Below, piece by piece: positions 1-9,997 of a stretch of DNA of 64,000 nt. Every line of letters begins with the position of its first letter. Position 1 is the stretch's first letter. The notes below the pieces were generated by a model. That model searched no databases. It saw only the letters and a list, made by a program, of their open reading frames with translations, and had not been told where the DNA came from. The DNA is taken from the NCBI GenBank assembly GCA_022376925.1, contig JAIOJX010000001.1:1984001-2048000 (forward strand), read 5' to 3'. The position numbers and the translations under genes were made by a program. This DNA comes from Tragulus kanchil. Lineage: Eukaryota > Chordata > Mammalia > Artiodactyla > Tragulidae.

Positions 1-163
1 CGGGCTCTGGGCGCATGTGCTCCAGAGCTCCAGCTTGGTCGTTGGACACATCCATCGGTCCAGCTGCTCCGCGGCACGTGGGATCCTCCCAGGCCAGGGA
101 TTGAACCGGTGCCCCCTGCACTGCAAGGCAGTGTCCTTACCCACTGGACCACCAGCGAAGCCC
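1..163 (-). repeat. tRNA-derived SINE, minus strand, cut by window start
   Basis: Read on the minus strand, this stretch has the start typical of artiodactyl tRNA-derived SINEs (GGGGCTTC..TGGTGGTCCAGTGGGTAAG), then a 'cagtgcaaggggcaccggtt' B-box region and a body mentioning 'ccgcggagcagctggacc'. It matches the copies at 1039-1420, 17551-17814 and 52159-52429, so it belongs to the same group. The 3' tail lies before position 1. It sits next to an L1 fragment. Family name is not certain. Confidence 0.8.
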
Positions 164-1682
164 CTGGTTGTTTTTTTATTATTGAGTTGTAATGTTTTTT
201 TTTTTTTTTAATATATTCTAGATACAAGTCACTTACAGGCTGTCTGACTTGCAGACAGGTTCTTCCACTCAGTGTACTTTCTTGGTGGTATCCTTTGAAG
301 CACAGAACTGTTGAATGTTGATCAAGCACAATGCTGTATGTGTGTTTTTTATTGGTATAGTATCTAGGAAATCATTACTTCGTCCACATTCACAAAGATT
401 TATGTCTGTTTTTTAGAGTTCTATCATTTCAGCTGTTACAATATATTTAGGTTTATGATCTGTTTTGAGTTAGTTTTTCTGTATCATGTGAAGTAGGGGT
501 CCAAATTCATTCTTTTGCATGTGGCTACTATGCTGTTGTCCCAGCACCATTTGTTGAAGAGACCGTTCCTTCCTCATCAAATGTCTTGTCACCCTTGTTG
601 GCAGTCAGCTAATCGGAGCAGGAAGGGTTTCTTTTTATTCCATGGATCTGTGTTCCCATCTTTGTGCCAGTACTACGTAGTCTTGACTGCTATAGCTTTG
701 TAGGAAGGTTTAAAATCAGGAAGTGTGAGTCCTTCAACTTTGTTTTTTTTCAAGATTGTGTTGGCGAGTCTGAGTCCTTCGCATTTTGGTATGAGTTTTA
801 AGATGGGCTTGTCAGTTTCTGCAAAAAAGCCAGCTGGAATTTAGATAGGGATTGCACTGAAATTTGTAGATCCGTTTGAAGAATATTACCGTGTAAACAA
901 TTTAAATCTTTTGATATATGAACACAAGATGTCTTTCTATTTAGATCTCCTTTAATGTCTTTTAGTAGTATGTTGTTGTACAAGTGTTGCCTCCTTTTGT
1001 TCTATTTATTCCTGGGTATTTATTCATGTGATGCTCTTTTTTTCTTTTTAAGGAAGCAATCTTAAATTTTATTTATTTATCTTTTTGGAGGGTGGGGTGG
1101 GGAGGGAGGGAGATGGGCAGGCCACTTCTATTGGTCTTTCATTTCTCTATTTTCATCCGTCTTTGTTCCTTGGCTCCTGTGGGCCTCCCATCGTGGTGGC
1201 CACTGTTGTCGCAGAGCACCGGCTCTGGGCGCATGCACTCCAGAGCTCCGGCTCGGTAATTGGACACATCGGTCCAGCCGCTCCGCAGCACGTGGGATCT
1301 TCCCAGGCCAGGGCGCGAACCGGCGCCCCTTGCACTGCAAGGCGGTGTCCTTACCCACTGGACCACCAGGGGAAGCCTGCAAGGCAGACTCTTTACCCAC
1401 TGGACCACCAGAGAAGCCCCATGTGATGCTCTTATAAATAGAACTGTTTTCCTAATTTCCTGTTGGATTGTTCATAGGTATTATATAGAAACACAGTAGA
1501 TTTTTGTATACTGCTCTTGTATTCTATAGTTTTGCTGGACTCATTTATGAGCTCTAATAGTTTTTCTGCGTGTGTGTGTGTGTGTATTCCTTAGGATTTT
1601 CTCTGTGTTAGACTGTGTCAGCTGTGCATAGAGGTAGTTTCAGTTCTCCCTTTCCAGTCTGGATGCACTTTGTTATTATTCC
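164..1682 (-). repeat. L1 LINE fragment (3' part of ORF2), minus strand
   Basis: The plus strand shows the familiar reverse complement of the L1 ORF2 end, for example 'cccagcaccatttgttgaag' near 540 and 'gcaaaaaagccagctggaat' near 821. The match runs from about 164 to 1682 and is interrupted by a SINE at 1039-1420. Frames are broken by stops, so it is a dead copy. A (GT)n tract of about 16 bp lies at 1570-1585. Identification rests on recall of L1 consensus text; the subfamily is not resolved. Confidence 0.85.
1039..1420 (-). repeat. tRNA-derived SINE nested in L1, with target-site duplication
   Basis: This minus-strand SINE is of the same group as at 17551 and 52159. A perfect 13-bp duplication, atgtgatgctctt, flanks it at 1026-1038 and 1421-1433, which proves insertion into the L1. 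The T-rich stretch after 1039 is the reverse of the A-rich tail, and the reverse of the tail motif 'gatggatgaaaata' is recognisable near 1154. At 1372-1420 a second, partial tRNA-like head follows the first, so the 5' end is partly duplicated. Confidence 0.85.
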
Positions 1683-2667
1683 AAGAGCTTGCCTTCAATG
1701 TAATATTGTAACTCTTTGGATAGTTGCCTCCACATCACAGACAGCTGGCTTTCCCAGCTACTTCTTCATCTAGCGCTTTAGATCATCTCTACTGCCTGCC
1801 TGCCCCGAGAGTTGAGGGCTTAATTTCCTTGCCCAGGGAACAAACATCAAAGACAAGGTCTCTGGCTGACCTCACCTGCCCTCTTCCCCGCGTCCCTCTC
1901 TGGGTGGATGGGGTGGCGCACAGTGTCACCCCTGAGGCCTTGGGGCTCACATGCCCTTAGAGTGACTCTGCCGAATGGGTGCCCGAGGGCTCCCGGGCTG
2001 GTGTGGGAGTCATGGTCTACCTCCTACACTCCTTCCCTAGGAACATGGACAGACCCCGGACCCCCTACCCTGCCGCGGATTTGGTGGCTTCCTGTTTCAG
2101 AGGCGCGGGTTCATAGACAAAGTTCGGAATCTGATCAGATTCTCTCTGTGGATTTAGACCTTTAGACAAAGACTTGGTCAAATGATGTGATGGTGGGCGC
2201 TCTCTGCTTGGCCAGGTGGAGGGTGGGGACGGCAGTGGGTTGGCCTGTCCCTGGGCCTTAGAGATCCCAAACAGGAGGGGCTCTGCGGGCACCCAGGAGA
2301 GAGGGGCCTGGCAAGCATGACAGCATTGGCGAGAAGTTCACTTTCTAAGCTCAATGAGGGGCCGCTCAAGAGGACAGGGAAAGCACCGCTCCAGGAGCTC
2401 AGAGCCCTGGCCCATTTGGAATGGCATCCATGTGCTGGGAGGCCTTGAGAAGCCACCTGACCTTCTTGGATCTGATTCCTTCATCTGCAGGCTTTTTATC
2501 TTTTTTATTTCCCAACCCTCTGCGGTAAAGATTAGCCCCCATCTGGAGGCTCTAGGGAAGGACCCCTCGGCCTATCTTCCAGCTTCTGGTGGCTGCAGGC
2601 ATCCCTCGGCTTGTGGCCATACCACTCCAAGGCCTGCCTCCATCTCCACAGTCAGTGGGGTACAGAG
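1683..2667. other. Intergenic unique DNA, nothing recognised
   Basis: This is GC-rich sequence between the L1 fragment and the first duplicated block. Only short chance open frames are present on either strand. I see no exon, repeat family or regulatory element I can name. Confidence 0.5.
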
Positions 2668-3360
2668 GTCACCCGTGAGAGGCACTCGGCTTAGGAGGTC
2701 CTCGTCACCCCTGACTCCCGCCAGGGATTCTGAGTGTGTGAAAGCACTGGCACCCTCAGGCCTGGGCACGCCCGCATCTCCAACAGTCCACTCAGCTCCC
2801 CTCCCCATTGGCCCCACTTCAGGACCTTGAGGGCACGTCCTACCCCCGTGGGTCTGTGAGTTCACTTGTCTTTTAAGAGCTCTAGAGTGCATGGGAATTG
2901 TAAAAATAACAGCTGTTTATGGAGATAGGTCAGATGCCACAACATTCACTCATTTAAGCTGCATAATTCAATGTTTTCAACATGGACACAGAGCTATGCA
3001 CCTGTCAGCACCATCTAACTCCAGAGCATTTCCGTCCTCCCTTCAAAGAACCCCTGGGCCTGTACAGGTCCCTCCTATGGCTCACCAGCCCCGTCGTGGC
3101 TCACCGGCCCCCTTGCCCACACTCATTCACCTTGTGTCTCTGGATTTGCAGCAGCTGTTTGTGCTTGGCTGGGATGTGTTTTCTGACCTTCATGCGGACT
3201 CTCAGCTCGTCTCCTAAGGCCCAGCTTGGTCGCACAGGAGATCTCATAGGTGCTCAGCGCTCACTCCATTTTCCTCTCTATTGAGTCTGTCTTTACTCAA
3301 AACTCATTTAGTCAAAAGGAAATAATCCCAGGCAGTAGATTAACCAAGAACCATAATGCC

Positions 3361-3682
3361 GGGCTTCCCTGGGAGCTCAGTGGTAAAGAGTTCGCCTGCC
3401 AATGCAGGAGACATGGGTTTGATCCCTGGTCCAGGAGGATCCCATATGCTGAGGAGCAACTAAGCCCGTGAGCTGCAACTATGGAGCCTGTGCTCTAGAG
3501 CCTTGGAGCGGCAACTATGGAGCCCGTGTGCTGTAACTCCTGAAGCCTGTGTGCCCTAGAGCCTGAGTTCCACAACAAGAGAAGTCACCACAACAAGAAG
3601 CCTGCTCACCTCAACTAGAGAGTAGCCTCCACTCTCTGCAACTAGAGAAGAGCCTGTGGCAGAAGCGAGAAAACTTGCCGGG
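3361..3682 (+). repeat. CHR-2-type tRNA-Glu SINE, D1 copy 1
   Basis: The element begins 'gggcttccctgggagctcag', has a B-box-like 'gggtttgatccctggtcc' and then the long body with repeated 'gcaactatggagcctgtg' and 'caacaagagaagtcaccaca' units typical of cetartiodactyl CHR-2 SINEs. The body continues to about 3682. Diverged from consensus. The second copy at 4448 exists only because the whole 1.1-kb block is repeated. Confidence 0.8.
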
Positions 3683-4447
3683 TAAATGGAGTGGCCTTCC
3701 GCAGCCACTGTGGCTCTTGGGGTCAGAGAAGGAAGGGCACTAATCAGACTTTGTTTTACAGTCACCCGTGAGAGGCACTCGGCTTAGGAGGTCTCGTCAC
3801 CCTGACTCCGCCAGGGATTCTGAGTGTGTGAAAGCACTGGCACCCTCAGGCCTGGGCACGCCGCATCTCCAACAGTCCACTCAGCTCCCCTCCCCATTGG
3901 CCCCACTTCAGGACCTTGAGGGCACGTCCTACCCCCGTGGGTCTGTGAGTTCACTTGTCTTTTAAGAGCTCTAGAGTGCATGGGAATTGTAAAAATAACA
4001 GCTGTTTATGGAGATAGGTCAGATGCCACAACATTCACTCATTTAAGCTGCATAATTCAATGTTTTCAACATGGACACAGAGCTATGCACCTGTCAGCAC
4101 CATCTAACTCCAGAGCATTTCCGTCCTCCCTTCAAAGAACCCCTGGGCCTGTACAGGTCCCTCCTATGGCTCACCAGCCCCGTCGTGGCTCACCGGCCCC
4201 CTTGCCCACACTCATTCACCTTGTGTCTCTGGATTTGCAGCAGCTGTTTGTGCTTGGCTGGGATGTGTTTTCTGACCTTCATGCGGACTCTCAGCTCGTC
4301 TCCTAAGGCCCAGCTTGGTCGCACAGGAGATCTCATAGGTGCTCAGCCCACTCCATTTTCCTCTCTATTGAGTCTGTCTTTACTCAAAACTCATTTAGTC
4401 AAAAGGAAATAATCCCAGGCAGTAGATTAACCAAGAACCATAATGCC

Positions 4448-4768
4448 GGGCTTCCCTGGGAGCTCAGTGGTAAAGAGTTCGCCTGCCAATGCAGGAGACA
4501 TGGGTTTGATCCCTGGTCCAGGAGGATCCCATATGCTGAGGAGCAACTAAGCCCGTGAGCTGCAACTATGGAGCCTGTGCTCTAGAGCCTTGGAGCGGCA
4601 ACTATGGAGCCCGTGTGCTGTAACTCCTGAAGCCTGTGTGCCCTAGAGCCTGAGTTCCACAACAAGAGAAGTCACCACAACAAGAAGCCTGCTCACCTCA
4701 ACTAGAGAGTAGCCTCCACTCTCTGCAACTAGAGAAGAGCCTGTGGCAGAAGCGAGAAAACTTGCCGG
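4448..4768 (+). repeat. CHR-2-type SINE, D1 copy 2
   Basis: Same element as at 3361-3682, carried within the second copy of duplication D1. It is not an independent insertion: flanking unique sequence on both sides is repeated with it. Confidence 0.8.
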
Positions 4769-4852
4769 GTAAATGGAGTGGCCTTCCGGCAGCCACTGTG
4801 GCTCTTGCGGGCTCAGAGAAGGAAGGGCACTAATCAGACTTTGTTTTACAGA

Positions 4853-7129
4853 GGCTGCTCTGTCTGGAGCTGCAGGGTGGGGGAGGAGGGCAAGGCTGCT
4901 GAAGGCAGACCCTGTCCGCTTTGTCCCAGCACCGGGCCTGAGCCAGGCTCACTGTAGTCAGCTGACGTGGGAGGAGAAGAGCCTGGAGAGCAGGCCTGGA
5001 GCCCAGGAATCCACGAAGGGAAAGCATTTGGGGCAGGACGGAGTGTGTCGTGGTGTGGACGTGGAGAGTGATGGCTACGGGAAGGCCCCTGGCTCAGAGC
5101 GGGAGGCCCTAAGGGGGGGCAACTGCTTGAGAGCAGGGCAGGCTCTGTGCCATGGCGACGGCGGGGGAGCAGGTGTCCTGATACGCTTGTCCAGATGTAG
5201 GGCACGAGCGGATGGGGAGGACAAGGCTTCAGAGCTGGCGACAGTCAGACGTCCAGGTATAGAGCCAGACCATGTCCCGAGCAGTCAACTGCAACGAGTG
5301 CTGTGGGTGGGAGGCACCCCCGAGGTGACACCTGATCCTCGCGAGTGCTGTGGTCTGAACAGGCCCTCCCCCAGACTAACATGGTAGAGTTCAAAGCCCC
5401 AAGGTGATGATACCCAGACGTGGGAGCTTTGGGAAGTGCTGAGGCAGAGCCCTCGTGGAATCAGCCCTGTTACAAAGGAGTCTCAAGCGTACCTTGCCTC
5501 TTCTGGGGCCACGGGGAGAAGCTGGCTATCTGCAACTCGGAAGAAGGCCCTTCCCAGAACCCTACGCGGCCACCACCCAGCGTCCAGGGCGGCCAGAGAT
5601 GCATGTCTCTGGTGGTTGGTCTGGCAGCCTGACCGGGTTCAGAGGCTGGGCTGGGGTGGGGACAGGCTCCTGCAGCAGGGGTCCTATGTGGCTTCAAGGA
5701 CGTGGAGCTGAGAAGGGTGGGCGGGCGGAAGGCGTGGGGCAGGGAGAGGGGCCCAGAGGGAAGGTGCCAGTGGAGGGGCGGAGGGAAGACGTGGTGACAG
5801 CGGAGTGAGAAATTTTCAAGGAAAAGTGGCAGGTGGAGGCCCCTGGGGAGCAGGCGGGCAGGGCAGGCACTTTGGAGATCATCCCTGCCTTTGGGGACAG
5901 TGGGCTTTCTCGAGATCCCAGCCGGGCACAGGCTTTCCTGTGAACCCCGAGTGTCACTGCCCCTCCTCTGCCTCATCCTTTGAGCTCTAGTGGGGCCCAC
6001 TCCCTCGCTCAGTAGCTGACAGCACACTGTGTGAATGAGGCTGTGGCTTACTCAGCGTCGAGGCACATGGTCGGGGCAGATAAGGCGGCGCTGGCCAATA
6101 GTATAGCATGTCTGCCCTACATTTATGGACCATCTTCTCTGTCCAGAGTCTGGGGGTGATCCCCAGGTGAGGTTTGGGAGTGGTGACAGGTGACAGGGAA
6201 GGAAGGGCCTCGGGAGTGTGTGTGACTTGCCTGTGGGAGAGGAGATGCTGCCCGAGGTTTGCTGGCCCCAGCGGGTGGCTAGTGAAGGATTCATTTATCA
6301 ACCGCTGTGCCCGGGCTGCCTGCCAGGAGGGTGCCCTGTGACCCAGCATTTTCAAAATTAATGTGTTCATTGAGTCATTCCCTCGAGTCACATTCACAGG
6401 CGCCTATTACTCACTGAGCCTAGACTCCTCACACCACAAAAGGCCCAGGGGAGAAGGAGGAGTCCCAGCGGCACTGTTGAACCAGCAAGCACAGTGGGCA
6501 AGGAGGTAACAGGCAGGCTGCTGGGCCATAGGCCAGAGGGAAGAGTGACACAATTTGGGTGTGTGCATGCGTGTGCATGTTCACACCCCAGTGTGTGAGG
6601 AAGGGGTGTCTGGCTTGTCTGTGCACATGCCTGGGGTAAAGGCGGGTGCATTATGCCCAGATGCAGGGAGCTGGGAGGCAGTTGTCCCACCTCCTGAGAC
6701 CCACAGCCCCTTTCAGGAGGCAGAGACTGGCGCTGCGCCTGGGCCAAGGACAGACGCAGTGACAGGGAGACTAAGGCATGATGGGGGTCAGCAGCCCAGG
6801 AGGCTGAGGGCCTCAAGCCCCTGCACGTGTGTGCACACACATGCACACACAGAGGTGCTCAGCCCGGAGGGCCTGCCTCTTGCCTTGGACAGAGCAGGCC
6901 AGGGAGAAGGATGAGGGGCAGGATTTCCTTCACTGGGTGGAGAGACCATAATGTTCGGGGAGCTGCCCAAGGCCTTTGCCATGAATGGTCAGTTAGCAGG
7001 GTGACTCCACAAGGCCTAGAAGGTCAGGCAAGACCTTGGGGTTGCTCATGGTGAAGGGGCCCTGGAGGGCGTTAGGCAGTGAAGGGTCTGCTCAAGTTTG
7101 ACTCTCAAGAAGCTCACTCTGGTGGCTGG
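4853..7129. other. Intergenic DNA upstream of CCNQ; one old repeat-like stretch
   Basis: GC-rich unique DNA without recognisable exons. A stretch at about 5345-5640 ('gttcaaagccccaaggtgat', 'ggcagagccctcgtggaatc') resembles an old mammalian interspersed repeat of LTR type, but I cannot name it. A short (CA)-rich tract lies near 6832-6850. Open frames on both strands overlap each other and show no family resemblance. Confidence 0.5.
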
Positions 7130-7555
7130 GGGTGTGGGCTATGGGAGAGATGTGTCCATGTTCTAATCCCTGGAACCGTGTGACTGTGTTCTTATTTGGG
7201 AAAAGGGTCTTTGCAGATTCACAGATGTTATTAAGGACAGCAAGTTGCTACCATCCTGGATTAGTCCATAAATGCACGACGCATGAGGCAGAAAAGAGAG
7301 AGAGACGTGAGCGAAGAGGCCACATGACTACGGAGGCAGACACTAGAGTGATGTAGCCACAAGCGAAGGGACATCTGGGGCCACCGGAAGCTGGAAGACA
7401 AGGAAGGACGCTGCGATAGTCTCTGGAAGGGAGCATGGCTGCTGATTCCTTGATTTCAGATATCTGGCTTCTAGAATCGGGCCGAGATAAAGATCTCCTG
7501 TTTTAAGTCACCTAGGGGGCTCGTCATTTGTCACAGCAGCATCAGGACACCAGCC
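7130..7555 (+). repeat. Ancient mammalian interspersed repeat, copy 1
   Basis: The text follows a widespread mammalian repeat: 'taatccctggaaccgtgtga', 'gggtctttgcagattcacag', then 'gcatggctgctgattccttg' and a 3' end around 'gttttaagtcacctaggggg'. Three other stretches in this window follow the same order (10925-11363, 20903-21312, 53580-53900). I recognise the pattern but not the exact family name. Confidence 0.65.
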
Positions 7556-7754
7556 CAGCTGGTGTAAAGAGAGGCCTCGGTGTGTGGGGGGCACTGAATG
7601 GGAGATTGCAGGCTAAGGAAAGAGATTAAGGTTGGCCTTAGGATGGCTTTTTTCATCTCATCATTCCCAACTGTCTCAAATAATAGCAACTGTCTATATC
7701 AGAATGACAAGAGTAGCCTGTGGCTAGCTTCAGGGTCCCTTCGGTGTTCTCCCA

Positions 7755-7948
7755 GGCTTTCTTGTTGGCTCAAACAGGAAAGAGTCTGCCTGTAATGTGG
7801 GAACCCGGGGTTCGATCCCTGGGTTGGGATGATCCCCTGGAGTAGGAAATGGCAATCCAGTCCAGTACTCTTGCCTGGGAAATCCCCTGGTCCGGAGATG
7901 CATGTGGGCTACAGTCCCTGGGGTTGGACATGATTGAGTGACTGACAC
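7755..7948 (+). repeat. Bov-tA SINE, D2 copy 1
   Basis: The tRNA-like head ('gttcgatccctgggttgg') is followed by the Bov-A unit ending 'gactacagtccctggggttg'-like text and 'gagtgactgac'. This family is known from ruminants and is the clearest taxonomic marker in the window. The head is diverged ('gcttaaacaggaaagag' region). Confidence 0.88.
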
Positions 7949-8839
7949 TTCGTGTTCTACAGCCCTAAGGCCAGATGCACAGCGTCCTACTTGTGGACGA
8001 CATAAAATGCAGGCAGGCACTGTGACCTGGATATTCAATAACACTCATTCAGCAGACATTTACTAAGCTCTTCCGGTGCTGCCAGGCTGGGAAGGCGAGC
8101 AGCAACCAGGTCTCCAAGGGATGCTGGGCCCCTGGAAAACTGACACAGACAGCCCTGATACCCTCATTGTGTGCCCAGCACTTTCTTTGCGGTTCATCTG
8201 TAGGTCTGGGAAACGGGCAAATCCGGATTTGGGCTTTCTGAACACTGACACTGAACCCCACTCTTCTCCAGCTGGGAGACTGCGTTGTGAGCTCCGGTAG
8301 GCGCGCCGCGCGCCCCGCCGCCGCGGCGTGGCAGACCCAGCCAGCTCTCTCGGTCCTAAACTACGCTGGGCCACCAGCCCGGAGAGACACCGTAGTTGGG
8401 CCGCAGGGACTTGCAGCTGAGGGGCTGGGGGTACTTCCGGGCCCTGGCCCTAGGGCCGTCACCTCGCTGTTCGCCGGAGCAGCCCAGGGCTCACACAGGC
8501 CGCCGCTGGGCGTCCAGAGGCGGAGCGAGCCTCCCGGAGGTGGGGCCTAAGCCTCGCAGGGGCGGGGCGGGGGCGTCCGAGGGGCGGGCCCCCGCGAGCC
8601 GCCAGGCAGAGTCGACCTCTGCGCTTGCGCTTGACCTTGCGCCTGCGCGTGTAAAGAGAGGCCTCGTGTGTGGGGGCACTGAATGGGAGATTGCAGGCTA
8701 AGGAAAGAGATTAAGGTGGGCCTTAGGATGGCTTTTTTCAGCTCATCATTCCCAACTGTCTCAAATAATAGCAACTGTCTATATCAGAATGACAAGAGTA
8801 GCCTGTGGCTAGCTTCAGGGTCCCTTCGGTGTTCTCCCA

Positions 8840-9032
8840 GGCTTTCTTGTTGGCTCAAACAGGAAAGAGTCTGCCTGTAATGTGGGAACCCGGGTTCGAT
8901 CCCTGGGTTGGGATGATCCCTGGAGTAGGAAATGGCAATCCAGTCCAGTACTCTTGCCTGGGAAATCCCCTGGTCCGGAGATGCATGTGGGCTACAGTCC
9001 CTGGGGTTGGACATGATTGAGTGACTGACACT
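8840..9032 (+). repeat. Bov-tA SINE, D2 copy 2
   Basis: Identical element to 7755-7948 apart from two single-base homopolymer losses, carried in the second copy of duplication D2. Confidence 0.88.
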
Positions 9033-9702
9033 TCGTGTTCTACAGCCCTAAGGCCAGATGCACAGCGTCCTACTTGTGGACGACATAAAATGCAGGCAGG
9101 CACTGTGACCTGGATATTCAATAACACTCATTCAGCAGACATTTACTAAGCTCTTCCGGTGCTGCCAGGCTGGGAAGGCGAGCAGCAACCAGGTCTCCAA
9201 GGGATGCTGGGCCCCTGGAAAACTGACACAGACAGCCCTGATACCCTCATTGTGTGCCCAGCACTTTCTTTGCGGTTCATCTGTAGGTCTGGGAAACGGG
9301 CAAATCCGGATTTGGGCTTTCTGAACACTGACACTGAACCCCACTCTTCTCCAGCTGGGAGACTGCGTTGTGAGCTCCGGTAGGCGCGCCGCGCGCCCCG
9401 CCGCCGCGGCGTGGCAGACCCAGCCAGCTCTCTCGGTCCTAAACTACGCTGGGCCACCAGCCCGGAGAGACACCGTAGTTGGGCCGCAGGGACTTGCAGC
9501 TGAGGGGCTGGGGGTACTTCCGGGCCCTGGCCCTAGGGCCGTCACCTCGCTGTTCGCCGGAGCAGCCCAGGGCTCACACAGGCCGCCGCTGGGCGTCCAG
9601 AGGCGGAGCGAGCCTCCCGGAGGTGGGGCCTAAGCCTCGCAGGGGCGGGGCGGGGGCGTCCGAGGGGCGGGCCCCCGCGAGCCGCCAGGCAGAGTCGACC
9701 TC

Positions 9703-9733
9703 TGCGCTTGCGCTTGACCTTGCGCCTGCGCGT
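9703..9733 (+). promoter_or_regulatory. NRF-1-like sites
   Basis: Two sequences similar to the NRF-1 palindrome (YGCGCAYGCGCR) lie in tandem: tgcgcttgcgctt at 9703 and tgcgcctgcgcgt at 9721. They are about 150 bp upstream of the CCNQ start codon, a typical place for NRF-1 in CpG-island promoters. Each deviates by at least one base at the centre. Motif inference only. Confidence 0.45.
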
Positions 9734-9833
9734 TCAGCCGGGCCCGCCTTCCGCGCACTCACCCGGGGGCGGGACCTCCGCTCCCGCGGCGAGGACCCCG
9801 GGAACTGTCGGCCTCGCGTCCCCGGACGCTTCT

Positions 9834-9842
9834 CCTTCCGGT
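9834..9842 (+). promoter_or_regulatory. ETS-type site near CCNQ start
   Basis: ccttccggt matches the ETS core (CTTCCGG) and lies 38 bp upstream of the ATG. Common in TATA-less promoters. Inference from motif only. Confidence 0.35.
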
Positions 9843-9879
9843 GGGGGGGAGGGGGTCCGGGCCCGTGGGGCGGGGCTTC

Positions 9880-9997
9880 ATGGAGGCCGTCGGCCCGGAG
9901 ACCTGCGAAGGAGGGGGCGCGGCACGAGGCTCTGAGGGGCGGCCGGCACCCGCGGCGAGGGTGCACTTCCGAGTGACAAGGTTCATCATGGAGGCAG
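9880..9997 (+). CDS. CCNQ: CCNQ coding exon 1
   Basis: Encodes residues 1-39 plus the first base of codon 40. The N-terminus is Gly/Ala/Pro-rich and ends [12 protein letters not shown], the start of the cyclin fold. Donor is gaggcag|gtaacc. An internal in-frame ATG at 9988 has a better context (A at -3), but starting there would remove the conserved VHFRVTRFI. Confidence 0.95.

Larger units (their letters stand above)
2668..4852. repeat. Tandem duplication D1 (2668-3760 and 3761-4852)
   Basis: The block starting 'gtcacccgtgagaggcactc' at 2668 restarts at 3761 and runs, almost identical, to about 4852, where the text leaves the repeat. Copy lengths are about 1093 and 1092 bp with no filler at the joint. 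Differences are mostly single-base losses in homopolymers near the start of copy 2 (cacccc/caccc, ctcccg/ctccg). The block holds one SINE and no gene. It is one of seven similar duplications, probably an assembly artefact. Confidence 0.95.
7562..9733. repeat. Tandem duplication D2 (7562-8648 and 8649-9733), duplicates the 5' part of the CCNQ CpG island
   Basis: The block starting 'gtgtaaagagaggcctcg' at 7562 restarts at 8649; both copies end in 'gcgcctgcgcgt'. After 9733 the sequence continues into the CCNQ 5' region, so the second copy is the one joined to the gene. Copies are about 1087 and 1085 bp, differing by homopolymer indels (ctcggtgtgtgggggg vs ctcgtgtgtggggg). The block carries a Bov-tA SINE and the upstream half of the CpG island. 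Confidence 0.95.

Noticed and set aside
2891..4306. Two identical 108-aa frames 1089 bases apart, looking like a duplicated gene
   Set aside because: They repeat only because the 1.1-kb block D1 repeats, flanking non-coding sequence included. The frame itself shows no family resemblance.
3361..4768. Short direct repeats that could suggest a CRISPR-like or satellite array
   Set aside because: The internal repetition ('gcaactatggagcc..') is the known body structure of a CHR-2 SINE; spacing is irregular and the genome is mammalian.
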